From Adiantum capillus-veneris (taxonomy: Eukaryota > Streptophyta > Polypodiopsida > Polypodiales > Pteridaceae): a DNA stretch of 62,000 nt. How positions within the stretch are numbered: the first letter of the stretch is position 1; each line of letters begins with the position of its first letter. The DNA lies in assembly GCA_014529385.2 (NCBI GenBank), contig CM043942.1, forward strand, positions 8,310,001 through 8,372,000, read 5' to 3'. Under the pieces are notes generated by a model. The model did no database searches and was not told where the DNA came from. It worked only from the letters and a program-made list of their open reading frames with translations. Position numbers and translations under genes: made by a program. Shown one piece after another: positions 41,494 through 52,628 of the stretch.

Positions 41494-41722
41494 TGTTGGA
41501 AATAGGGTTGCAAGAAAGCACACACAGCTTGGAGAAGATAAAGAAGCTCAAGGCACACAATGGGGAGTAGTATTACTTAGTGTTTAATGGAATGATAAGT
41601 TAGCCCTAGAGTGATGGGCGTATATACAATGGACGGGGGAGAAAACCTCCTAGTGGGGGAAAAAATACCATGGTGGTCCTAAGTGTGTTCACACACATCA
41701 CTACCACATGTATATGGTAATA
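41494..41722 (-). repeat. 3' LTR of copia A, copy 2
   Basis: Reverse complement of a 229-bp LTR like 31734-31959. The terminal TG has decayed to TA on the left end of the LTR (at 41722-41721). The end TCCAACA is intact. Confidence 0.75.
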
Positions 41723-42787
41723 AATCCCCTCTAAGAGTGATGTGGTGAACAAGATCTAACACATAGTATATAGGAAAGTGCCATGCCCTGAGTGCATGAT
41801 TAAGCCCAAAGCTTTGCAAAAAGCTTTGAACTTCTCATGAGGCAATGCCTTTGTGAATAGATTTGTAAGGTTATTCTGTGTTGGCACATAAGCCAAGATG
41901 ATCTCTCCTGCTTAGAGTCTCTCCCTGACATAATGCTAATGCACCTCAATGTGCTTTGTGCGAGCATAAAGAAATAGGTTCCTCACAACTGCCTATGCGC
42001 TCTGACTATCAACGTAGATGATGCTGGCAGTGTCTTGGCCAACACCCAAATCAACCATAAGGCGTATGAGCCATACATACTCAACCATAGTTGTGAAGAC
42101 TGTCCCCTTAAATGACAAAACCACGAGGCTGCGTTACATAAATTTCCTTAGATATATCACCATGCAAGAAAGTAGTAACACTACCTACATTCCATCCAAA
42201 ATGAGCTACCAATGCACAATTGTCATACGATAAGTGGGAGAAAAAGTCTCTTCATAATCTATGCCTTTCCATTGTGCATATTTTTTTTCAACAAGTTGAG
42301 CCTTATAGCGATCAATCTCACCCATACGGCTTACGTTTCAACTTGTAAACCCACTTCGTACCAATGGCCTTATTTCCATAAGGCAAATCACATGAAGTTC
42401 ATGTGTCATTCTCTATAAGTGCATCATATTCTAATTGCCGCAACAACCATCCAATTTTTTGAATTATGTGCTTCATCAAAAGACAAAGGTTCCTCAACAT
42501 CACAGTGCATCCAATTTACTGTCATGCAAAGTATGCACCAACCATTTTGGTATACCTCTAGCCTGCTCATTCTCAACCCTTTCCACATCAAGTACATCAT
42601 GTACATCTGTATCATTAATAGGCTGATCCATAGCATTTTCTAAAACCCCGATAGGCTGTACATTTGCCTCATTGGAATTTACATTCAAGTTTCCCACCAC
42701 TGAAAAGAGACAATAATTTGCTATAAATGTCATGTGAGCTTACATTACTGTCTCTAGTATATTACAACAAGGGTTGAATAGAATCTT
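41723..42787 (-). pseudogene. copia A RNase H tail, RT fragment and linker (minus strand)
   Basis: 42500-42733 minus is the acidic linker after integrase. Around 42420-42130 are relics of the RT fingers (KWVYKLK, YEETFSPTYRM) and the FLHGDISKEIYVTQPRGF palm start. The sequence then jumps to RNase H remnants at 42100-41900. The RT palm, with YVDD, is deleted. Confidence 0.7.
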
Positions 42788-43463
42788 CTACAAACACAAC
42801 ATCTTGTGAAACAAAGATACGCTTTGTTTGCGGGTGGTACAACCTGTAACCTTTTCTTTCAGTACTGTAACCAACAAAATGCATTTAATAGCCTTATCAT
42901 CCAATTTTTTGCGTTGCGTTTTTGGCACCAAAGCATAAGCTAAACAACCAAAAACATGCATGTGATTAATAGAAGGATTTCTATCATGCCATGCTTCAGA
43001 TGGAGTCATAGTCTGCAAAGATTTCGTAGGACACCTGTCGAGTACATAAGTAGCACACGTGATGGCCTCAAGCCAAAACAAATGTGGTAAAGCTTGAGTC
43101 TTGACCATACATTGTGCCATCTCTGTAAGCAATCTATTTTTTTCTTCTGGCAGCACCATTTTGTTGAATTGTATACGGCACTATACAGTGGTGTTTTATC
43201 CCATGACTAGTCAAAAATGCATTAAACTCATGAGACATATAATCCCCCCCATGATCTTAACGAAGGGTGCCCATAGTACATTTAGAGACATTTTCAACCA
43301 TAGCCAAAAATTGCTTGAAGCACATAAACACTTCAGACTTAGCTTTAAGCAGATACGTCCATGCATGCTTGGAGTAATTATCAATGAAAGTCATGAAGTA
43401 AAGGTAATTGCCTAAGGACATAGTTTGCATAAGACCGCAAACATCATTATACACAAGTTGCAA
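42788..43463 (-). pseudogene. copia A integrase core and C-terminal region (minus strand)
   Basis: 43463-43257 encodes YNDVCGLMQTMSLGN (first Asp) and LYFMTFIDNYSKHAW. 43159-42788 encodes LPHLFWLEAITCATYVLDRCPTKSL, HVFGCLAYALVPKTQRKKLDDKAIKCI and later parts. The GGEY-type second Asp region and QNGV Glu region fall in the gap, which has stops and frameshifts. Confidence 0.75.
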
Positions 43464-44089
43464 TTTGCATGTGGCCTCAATTGAACAATCCTTGGAAACT
43501 TTGAACGCTGCATCTTACCCAAAATAGAGCCTTCAAAAACATGCTTCACAGGTGCTTCAAGAGGCGGCAAAGAAGCAACCATATCAGATTTCTGTAAACA
43601 CAGCAAACAAACAAAATTCAAATGCCCAAAACGTGCATGCCAAAGTTTTGCATATGAAATAGTCTTTGAATCCACAACTGCATTCGCAAAATTTTGCCCA
43701 CACTTGTCATACAAAGTGATCTTATACAACCCATGGCACAAAATGCCAAATGCAACAGTTTCATCACCAAAATTGAGATCATGAACTGTACATATGTCAT
43801 CCACAAATTTCACAACAAAACCAATTCTAGCAAGTGTAGATACAAACAAAAGATTCTTCTTAATCCCAGGTACATAAAGTGCATCAACAAGTGTGAAAGA
43901 ACTACCATTCGTAGCAGTCATCACAATATTTCCAACTCCTTGGATCAAATAAGAGGCATTGTCAGCACAAGTGATTGTATTCCCATGAGGGACAACCTCA
44001 AGAGAGGTAAACAAATCACAATGTGATGTAATGTGTTTTGTAGCACCACTGTCAATGTACCATACATATGAATTTGCAGCAACTGACAT
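43412..44089 (-). pseudogene. copia A protease and GAG-pre-integrase (minus strand)
   Basis: A 225-codon open frame: WYIDSGATKHITSHCDLF carries the DSGA protease site, then YVPGIKKNLLFVS and LWHARFGHLNFV of the pre-integrase domain. Compare 19980-20720, where the same protein is split into two frames. The zinc-binding Cys pair (CEGC in copy 1) has drifted to FEGS. Confidence 0.8.
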
Positions 44090-44229
44090 GGTAGCAACTG
44101 GAATACATACATCATGGACAAAAGGAGCATAAGTGCACTCTTCACTAAATGTCCACTCTATACCTACAATAGCATCACAAATCTCCTTTCATAGAAGATA
44201 CTACAATAGATGCACTTGTACTAGCACCA

Positions 44230-45160
44230 GCCTCTTTCTTCTTGGCCTCTTTTGCCTTCTATTTAGAGCACTGCTTGATCAAGTGACCATTAGCTTTGCA
44301 ATAATGGCAACACATCTTCTTTTTGTCCTTTTCACAAGAATTTCTAGGAGAGGTGTTGCCAACAAAAGCATTAGGAACATGTGATTTGTCACTCACTGAA
44401 GAATCATGAGAAGTGGCTACATTGTTGTTACCACCTTTTCTTTGAGTAGCAATAAAAGCCTGTTCAAAGTATGTTATTTAGCCATATTTTTTCTTGACAG
44501 TGACTCTTGCAACAGCAATGTGCATATGCATCAAACTTGACAACATCAAGATTTCCTTGGGTCATAAGTCTCCAAGTACTAGCAAAAGTGTGGTAGGAAT
44601 TTAACAATGCATCAAGAACAGTCTGCATAAGGGAACTGTTTGAAATGACTTTGCTTGCAGAAATGAGTCGCTCATTAATATCCTTGATACGAGCAAGAAA
44701 AGTTTCCATGTCATCTTTCTCATGCATAATCTTCGACTCAAGCTCTTTACGCAAGCAACAATGCAATTTTAGCCTCATTGTGACTTGCATAAAGACCATC
44801 TACAATATCCTAAGCCTGCTTACCTGATTTAGTGGAGCAAATGTGAGGAGTAACAGTGCGCCGTAGAGATAACGTAATCAATGCATGAGCCTATGCATCT
44901 CTAACATCCCAACAAGCCTTCTCAGCCATAGGCAAAACAACTCTAGTAGCAACAATCCTACCACCAGAACCTGCAACATCCTCAACAGTGCCTACATCCA
45001 GAAAATTAGGATGTACATCAATGCCCTACGCAACATTATTCCAAATTCCATTTGACAGAAGAACACATTACATCATGTAAGACCACATTGGATAATTGTT
45101 CCCATCCAACTTATCCTCAGTAGCAAACATCTTGAACACATCTGTGTCGTTGTCAGCCAT
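44230..45160 (-). pseudogene. copia A gag and zinc knuckle (minus strand)
   Basis: The ATG at 45160 starts MADNDTDVFKMF. The gag continues in 44799-44464 (LRKELESKIMHEKDDMETF, DINERLISASK) with frame changes. A CCHC knuckle is recognisable near 44310-44260 (CHYCKANGHLIKQC) and is followed by a stop. Confidence 0.75.
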
Positions 45161-45362
45161 GGTGAGTGCTTGCACCTGATGTGAAAACTGCCCGAAAAGA
45201 GGAGAAACAAAGCAGGACTAACACGTGCTATATAGCACAACCCAAAGAAGACTGTAAGGAACCTGTTCTGCAAAAAATAGCACTGACATAAATTCTACAC
45301 AAAAGGATGAAAATGCCTACGCAATACTGCCTGCAGTGGAAATAGAGGCCAAAATGAGAACT

Positions 45363-46218
45363 TGATGAGCCTTTCCCAAGAACTTAATTCTGGAAAATAT
45401 TGTGAAGATGTTGCCATTTTGATGGCTTGTAACCAATTATCTTGGCCTAAATGGGGAGGCAAGATGAATTGGTTGAAACTAAATGTGTTGCATGATTAGT
45501 TACGAAACTAGTTACAAGCTAATTATAGCAGATAAAGGAAAGGAAATGAATTAAAAGTTTCTAAATAAAGATCTAGTGGGAACAAGCAGATGAATTTTCT
45601 TGAACGAGGGTATGCAACAGATTGCATGCTGCTTGTTGTTTGATGATATTTGATAGACTAATGTCTTCTTGATTTTGTAGTAGTTAAGTACTACCTCAGG
45701 AAGGGATTTTCATGAAATGGTTCGGTGGGTGGGCGGATCCGGAGGGTCACATGGCCGTATGTTGATTTAAAAATTTTATGTTAAACGCTAGGACTACGTG
45801 GGATAAAAATGGGTAATCGGGGACGAGCGAGACTAGGTAGGATTGCAAGATTCCTCTTCTTAGGGGAAAGTGATAACTGCCGTGCCTGCTTGTCAGGAAA
45901 AAGGGGTTATCGCCATGAACCAAGGGAGAACGAGAAAGCAAGAGCAGATCCTCAAGTTAAAGATCAAGAGAATCAAGACTAAGGACCATGATTTTGGGTG
46001 CGGAAAGCTGTCAAGGACAGATTGATTATGAGAAGTGGATAGAGTCGTTGAATGAAGGGATGTACCCCCTTGGATTGGCATTCGAGATAGACCGGAGTCC
46101 TGTCTGAGTGTCGGTCCCAAGTGCGAGGGATACCTACATATAGATCTACGTCATTCCCTGGAACGGTCTGGAGGACTATTGGAGGTGAGTAGGGTCGAGT
46201 CTGGGTATGGCCCTAACA
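45363..46218 (+). repeat. Left LTR of the gypsy composite (856 bp)
   Basis: Starts TGATGAGCC, ends CCCTAACA, and abuts the copia A leader on its left. Confidence 0.85.
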
Positions 46219-46220
46219 AG

Positions 46221-46232
46221 TGGTATCAGAGC
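46221..46232 (+). promoter_or_regulatory. Primer-binding site (initiator Met-tRNA)
   Basis: TGGTATCAGAGC, two bases after the left LTR, a perfect match to the usual plant site. Confidence 0.9.
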
Positions 46233-48448
46233 GTAATTTGAATCTTGGACCTTGGAATTTAGAATTTTGGATTTAAGATTAATGCATGAGAGAAAAACAA
46301 CTCAGTCTAGCACCCAAATTTCAATTATATTACAAAATGAAGTTTTGATGTTCCAATAAATTATTTAAAAATTTTCAAGATGGCTTGGGATCTGTCAGAA
46401 GAAATTTAGCAGCTTATCTGTGAGAGGATGAAAATTGCTACGCTAGAGCGAAGGTTTGCTATGCTGGAACATTTTAGGGAGCTATAATGTTCCTGGGATT
46501 TTAAGCAAGTGAGAAGTGTGAGTAAAGTTGGAAATGAACGATATAGAAATTTGTAAAAGAATAGGTAATGCACTTGTGCAAAGATGCATGGAAGTGGCAT
46601 AAATGAATGAAGACGCATGCACTTGTGCGAAGACACATGAAAGTGGCATGGAGGAAACTTTTATTAAGTTTTACTTGTCATTCTCCCTTAAGCTTAGTAA
46701 TAAGGAGCAAGATTGGGTAAGGTAGCTACCACATGAAGAATTAATTTTTGGGACATTGACTGTAAGATAATTTTGAGTAGCAATGAAGAAATCCAAGAAG
46801 TTCTTGTGATTAGCCACTGATAAAGCTATAAGTATATATAGCAAGACTCGTTTTGAAATTTTGATGGCTTGAATATTCAAGAAGAAGAAGTTTATAGGAT
46901 AGTCCTGAAAGAATGGGGATAGTCGAAGTAGAGGACACGTTAGTCATGTTGAGACACCTTATCAAACTTTTCTCTCCTAGGGAAAGCGACATTTCTACTA
47001 AGAAATGGAGAACATGTGGGTCGAATGGAGTTACACGGTTAACTCTATGGGGATGCGTACAACTATTGAATAATTTACGGATTGCAATGATGAGAGAAAG
47101 CTGGGATTGGGACCAAAGAGATATGGTATGGTCCAATCTTATTTCCAAATTTTGAAAGTAAACTTCTACTTATAGCATCTCAAGACAAATAGAAAAGACA
47201 GTAAATGAGACGTGCTTAAAAACGCACAAGGAATCAAGATGGGAAAGTGCAATAGATAATCTCATAAATATTGCCGACATTTAAACTCTGAAGAAGAATA
47301 AGGAAACAAACTTATCAATTAGCCAAAAACTCAAAGTTGGAATTTTTACTTAAGACTATCATAGACAGAAGACCCTTTGCTGAAAGCACTAAATAGAGAT
47401 GTTTTTAAGAATTTAATTAAAGAGAAGAGACTGACATTTCAAGACAAGGAAGTACAGACAATACTCAAATTTTTCAAAAAAGGATTATTTCTTCAATTAA
47501 AACGAAAAAGGATTCCAAGGGAGGCAGGAAGTAATTACAAAGAGAGGCAAGAAAGTTTACAACTCATGAAGATCCTCTAATATATGGTCACATAACCAAG
47601 TATCACAAGCATCGCACATGTTAGGACGCTCACTCTATGGAATGGTTCTACGAGAAACAGCTTGAGCAATTTCTCGGGTATGAGCTGAGAAAAGAAAAGG
47701 ACCTCTAAGAGGAAGACTCCATATGGTATCGAGACAAATCTTGGAATGGGAGATAAATTGCACAAGCAAGAACAACCTTGCGGAGAACCCAAAATCTAGT
47801 CTCCTTTTGACACAGTAGTATCGAGGGCCAAGTCCCAGAGCCTCTGCAACCATAGCAAGACGGGTATTGTTGCGGAAATGGTCTCTACCCAGAGAGTCAC
47901 TCTTGTGAGATGTCGCCATGTCTTCCATATCGTATGACTGACACAAGAATTTGGCTGAGGAAAGATGAGATCTTTGTATTGCTCTAAGAATTGTCTTTTA
48001 ACTGTCTCATCTGCACTCTGTAAGTGAGAGATGCATACATGAAGAATTAAATCTTCTTGCCAAGACGCCATCAGCTAAGAAAATGACTAAGTTACAAGAG
48101 AGTGAAGATCGCAAAAATAAGAGGATAACAAGAGCTCATAAAGAAGGGATTACCAGTAGCTTATAAAGAGGAAGTAGCGTATCAAAGAAGCCACAAACGT
48201 GATGACTTATTCAAAAAGATAGCTTATTAAAAAAGATTTCCCACGACTCCAATATTATATTAGCAGATTTTTGGGATGAAGTGTAAGAGAGAAGTCAAGT
48301 TGAAAGCGTTAACAAGAAGTTAAGTCGCAATACGTATCCAAGAAGCTTCATCAATCACATATTTTATTCGAGTTGAGGACAACTCTTTCTTTTTTGTTGG
48401 GGAGAGATGCTACTTTCAATAGACTCAAAGACTTCTTGACCAGCAGTC
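46233..48448. other. Decayed interior of the gypsy composite; unidentified minus-strand frame
   Basis: Near 46380-46490 short plus-strand runs (AWDLSEEI, ERMKIATLERRFAMLEHF) resemble a gag N terminus. No RT is found. On the minus strand 48071-47577 stays largely open in overlapping frames (ISHLQSADETVKRQFLEQ, then CDACDTWLCDHI). I considered the zinc-binding C-terminal region of a LINE reverse transcriptase, but the match is too weak to call. Confidence 0.35.
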
Positions 48449-49430
48449 ATGTCCTCATCAACCCTGACTAATTCACTCCTTAGCTCTTCTCTACCCAAGG
48501 AAGTTCAACAAGAAATTCGGGTAGACCCCTATTTTAGACCTCTTCTGCAAGAGATTCAAGCTCAGAACCCGAAGGAACACTTAACTGACTATACCTTAGC
48601 AGGTGGTCTTCTTTACTACTTGGAAAGCTTCAGCCCCTAGATATTCCTCAGATGAAGTAGGAATGTCTGAGTATGGACTTTGTTACAAGTCTTCCAAAGA
48701 CAACTAGAAACTATGATTCTATTTTTGTCATAGTAGATAAGCTCACTAAGGTGGCTCATCTAATTCCAGTCAAGCAGACAGCCATTGCCATAGACATAGC
48801 CCAAGTATTTGTCAAAGAGGTAGTAAGATTACATGGAATCCCTACAGGAATCATCAGTGATCGGGATGCCAAATTTACTTCTAAGTTTTGGCAAGCCATG
48901 TTTCGATCTCTGGGTACCCAACTGAATCTTAGCTCAGTATATCATGCGGAGACTGATGGTCAAACTGAGCGAGTGAATCAAGTCATTGACGATGTGCTTC
49001 GAGCATACTGCAACTAGAAGCCCCATCAATGGATCAAGTTTCTTTCCCTAGTTGAGTTTGCTTATAACTCTTCTCACCATTGCAGCCTCAGAATGTCACC
49101 CTTTAAAGCCTTGTATGGTCAGAAATGTTTAGTCCCTCTTCAATTAGCCGACCCATCTCTTCATGTTCTTGCCGCTAAGTCTACCCTAGAAGAGATAGAC
49201 CATCAACTTCTAGTCATTAGAGACAACCTGAAGAGAGCTAGTGATATGCAAAAGAGCTACGCTGATCTTCACCGCATCCGCTAGAAGCTTTAGCGAAGGC
49301 GAACAAGTTTTCCTCAGAGTCAAACCCAAATGCAGCTCCTTAAAGTTAGGGAAATTTCGTAAGCTTGCATTCAGATATTATGGACCTTTTGGAATCAAAT
49401 CAATATCTCCCTTTTGTCCAAACTCTTGAT
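48449..49430 (+). pseudogene. Ty3/gypsy integrase with intact DD35E residues
   Basis: 48449-48640 encodes the segment before the integrase zinc region (SSLPKEVQQEIRVDPYF). The frame breaks, and from ATG 48673 a 114-codon stretch carries the core: D2 in MDFVTSLPKT, D63 in ISDRDAKF and E99 in DGQTERVNQ, with exactly 35 residues between the last two. After a stop at 49015 the frame goes on (HQWIKFLSLVEFAYNSSHH, SPFKALYGQ). The C-terminal GEQVFLRVKPK...RYYGPFGI segment is in the next frame. It is defective through at least two frame changes and one stop. Confidence 0.88.
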
Positions 49431-50209
49431 CATATTTTTGGTTGGTTCTTCGGAACAACTTATAATTATTCTTCAAGATATTGATGGCACTTTTGATGTA
49501 ATGTGAATGTAATCAATCATCATATTTATGGAATTCAAGCATCTCTAGTCAGTCAATTCTTTTGAGATTCAAATCATCTATGGTGTTTTACAAGTCTAGT
49601 TGTTATGATACGTGAAATATCTGATTACCAAGTGAAAGATGAGACAGTAAGCTTTAGACAAAAGAGAAATAAGAATGGAGGAAATAAATTGGGTACACAA
49701 GGGAGGAGATATTGCAAGATTAATTGAAAGATCAGTATGAAATCCTTGAACTATTAAGAACATGGTATCAGTTGGATGATATAAATAATGAAATGAGTCA
49801 ACACTCAAAACGGAAAAAGTTAAAGTCTAGGTAAGAATGGTAAGATTTTGCAAAGCGTATTAAGGTTAGATAGAGAGCGAAGTGAAGAAATGATCTTCAG
49901 ACCTCACAAGAGAAACACAATCCGGTCACACCAAAGGAAAAAATACATAGTTAAGTAAGATCACATTCAGTAATTAAAGTAACCCCGAGTCATTAAGACT
50001 TCTTTATGATTAAGACTTTTGAGTCAGAGTTAAAAATGGAAGAGAAGTGTATTATACAATGTCCATACCAGCTTCACTGTCCTTTAATCTAAATACCCTA
50101 AAGTTACTGACCATCTTCAATCATAACTTGACCAAAGATTGAGTCTGTCTACTCTCTAAAGCATGTACCGAACTGAGGACAACTCTTTCTTTTTGTTGGG
50201 GAGTTTGTA
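49431..50209. other. 3' untranslated part of the internal gypsy copy
   Basis: No gene. It ends with GAGGACAACTCTTTC and TTTTGTTGGGGAGTT (50176-50209), a purine-tract-like end also present at 48371-48403. Confidence 0.45.
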
Positions 50210-50455
50210 AGGTCCCTCCCTAAACCCTAGAGCTATTTTTTTCAGCCTAGAAAATAATTTAGAAAAAGCAAGACTGACAAAGAAGTCATGCGGACAACAA
50301 GACTTTACTCCAGAATTAAAAGACAAGGATATTAAGCTTATTTTTATACTTCTTCATCAAAATCCACGTGGGAACTGATCTAGATCAAGAACTAGGAGAA
50401 AAGGGGACTAATTTGATTGAAAGATAAAGTTAAGAGATAAGAATTAAGAAGAAAA

Positions 50456-50658
50456 ATTGGGGTCCAATAAGAATTAAGAAGTGGTTGGGGTCCAATAGCA
50501 TTTGAGAAGAGAATTGGGGCCCAATAGGAATTAAGAAGAGAATTGGGATTCAATAGCATTTGAGAAGAGAAATGGGGTCCAATAGCAATTGAGAAGAGAA
50601 TTAGGGGTCCAATAGGATTTGAGAAGAGAATCGGGGTCCAATAGGAATTGAGAAAAAA
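50456..50658 (+). repeat. Seven 29-bp repeats with paired inverted CCAAT boxes
   Basis: Unit starts are at 50456, 50484, 50513, 50542, 50571, 50600 and 50630. The core is ATTGGGGTCCAAT, i.e. ATTGG and CCAAT in inverted order, followed by AGCATTTGAGAAGAGA. Six of seven units keep CCAAT; the fourth reads TCAAT. CCAAT is the NF-Y binding site. Confidence 0.85.
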
Positions 50659-50673
50659 ATACCCACCATTGCC

Positions 50674-50680
50674 TATATAA
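50674..50680 (+). promoter_or_regulatory. TATA box of the LTR-like promoter
   Basis: CCTATATAAGC, followed by a C-rich run. Transcription would start roughly 30 bp on, near 50705. Confidence 0.65.
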
Positions 50681-51014
50681 GCACCCCCTCTCCTTTGTAA
50701 TTTTACACACATATTGCTAAGCTACTTGCATACTTGCAATGCTCAAGATTATGCTTAAGTAAATCAAGGTTTCCATTAAATCTTGCTCTTGCTCTCTCCT
50801 TCTCTTGAAGGCCAAACCCTTGAGGGTTTTGTGAAGAAGCTCCTCTCTCCTTCCTCTTCATCCTAAATCCCTTTCCTTCCTCCTTGAGCCTCACATCTCT
50901 TCAAGAAGGACTTCAACCCCACTTCCCTCTTGTTTAGAGGAGGTAATCTTCATTTCTAGTAGGATTAATCAATCCATGTGTTTTAATACTAAGAAGGTTT
51001 ATGTGCATCATTTT

Positions 51015-51660
51015 AGGTTTAAGCTTTAATGGTAACCTTGGGATTAGGGTTAAGTATTAGTGGTAGTTATGCATCATTAAGTTAAGCTTCAAAGGTAGAT
51101 TTGCACTCATAAGCTAAGCTTTAATGGTAACTTTGCAATTAGATGTAAGCTTTAGTGACTACCTTGCATTTTTAGGTTTAAGCTTTAATGAAAACCTCAC
51201 AATTAAGGTTAAGTGATAAGAGTATCTATGCATCATTAAGTTAAGCTTAAAAGGTAGATTGCACTCATAAGCTAAGCTTTAATGGTAACTTTGCACTTAG
51301 ATGTAAGCTTTAGTGACTACCTTGCATTTTTAGGTTTAAGCTTTAATGGAAACCTCGCAATCTATGCATCATAAAGTTAAGCTTCAAAGGTAGATTTGCT
51401 CTCCTAAGCTAAGCTTTAATGGTAATTTTGCACTTAGATGTAAGCTTTAGTGACTACCTTGTATTTTAGGTTTAAGCTTTAATGAAAACCTCGCAATTAG
51501 GGTTAAGTGCTAAGAATATCTATGCATCATTAAGTTAAGTTTCAAAGGTAGATTTGCACTCTTAAGCTAAGCATTAATGGTAACTTTGCACTTAGGTGTA
51601 TGTTTTAGTGACTACCTTGAATTTTAGGTTTAAGCTTTAATGGAAAGCTCGAAGACTCAT
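51015..51660 (+). repeat. About 158-bp tandem repeat, four to five units
   Basis: AGGTTTAAGCTTTAATG recurs at 51015, 51174, 51332, 51468 and 51626 (steps 159, 158, 136, 158). Each unit contains AAGCTTTAATGGTAACTTTGC and TTAGTGACTACCTTG. The third-to-fourth step has a 22-bp deletion. Non-coding. Confidence 0.88.
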
Positions 51661-52628
51661 AAATTATAGGACAACCTTCTATCTTCCTAAAATGGAAAGC
51701 TAGGCACCATAAGGAAAGAGTAGTTGTCTAAACCTGATAGAAGTAGTTCAATTTTTGGTATTGAAGAGTATTTCTATAGTTGTCAATTTCAAGTTTGTTT
51801 GCAAATACGGGATGGGGGAGATAGGGAATAACTTCGTGGAATTGATCTCCGTGTTGTTTGAACCGAAAACTCTACAAGCTTCCATGGAGATACCCCATGG
51901 ATGGAAAAGGATTGCAAAAACCTGGGAATCGTACAAAACGGGGATTGAACTTAAAAAGTTGGCATTTCCGAAGAGACATTAACCATTAAATGCCTATGGC
52001 AAAAACTCGCTTGTATTTTCTAAATAAACTTGGCTGGTAGATAATTAATGAAAGTAGGAATTAAGGTTGATAAATGGATAAACATAGAAATTACCAACTA
52101 GGAGTTAAAAAAGAATCTTGAGAGGTGATAGGGATAGCCCATTGCAAAACATAGATTTAACTAGGAGTTTTGAAGATTGTCTGGAAATGACCGGAAACCA
52201 AAATGGATCTTCGTGGGGTCAATTTGATTGAAAGGCCGGCCCATTGAGAGGATTCTCTTGGGGAACTTGACGGAGATTGGCCCTTTTCAGCTAGGGCAGC
52301 GTAATCGGCAAGTTGTTATACCTAAGTCATTCATGCCCGAGGGATAAGGGATGAATGGGTTTGTTTTATTTTTGCCCGGCCGGGTGAAGTACCCACGACA
52401 TCTTATTGGAAATCGGCCATAATCCAGGTATGGTCCGATGCCAATAGTTGGATGAGAAGGTCATAATCAGGGAGGATGATGTGAATTTAATTAAGGAAAT
52501 TTGTTCGACTTGGTTGCTTAAAAAGGAACTGGAAAGGCTAGGAATATAGGGGCTATCCTGTGCATCTATCACCAGATGGTGTTATACCTCTCGAAATAAA
52601 ATGCTTAGGAAGGAATGATTAAATTACT
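51661..52628. other. Non-coding interior up to the right LTR
   Basis: No gene recognised. The 52 bp before the right LTR are not a clear polypurine tract. Confidence 0.4.

Larger units (their letters stand above)
41494..45362 (-). mobile_element. Decayed copia family A, copy 2, minus strand (gag to 3' LTR)
   Basis: On the minus strand the element runs from leader (45362) through gag (ATG at 45160), knuckle, protease, integrase and RT start, then a deletion, RNase H tail and a 3' LTR (41722-41494). It has no 5' LTR, because it is cut at 45362 by the LTR of the gypsy element. Copy 1 at 18660-21365 is homologous over leader, gag, protease and pre-integrase. Copy 3 at 31345 is homologous over the tail and LTR. 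It has several stops and frameshifts. Confidence 0.85.
50210..51014 (+). repeat. LTR-like promoter start, with CCAAT repeats and TATA box
   Basis: Starts TGTAAGGTCCCTCCC directly after a G-rich tract, as a gypsy 3' LTR would. It contains seven 29-bp repeats (50456-50658) and a TATA box (TATATAA, 50674-50680) 16 bp after them. No second copy was found in the window, so LTR identity rests on the boundary, the TATA box and the position after an integrase. Confidence 0.55.

Noticed and set aside
47577-48071. Minus-strand frame considered as a LINE reverse transcriptase C-terminal zinc region
   Set aside because: Only a loose Cys/His pattern; no RT or endonuclease motif nearby.
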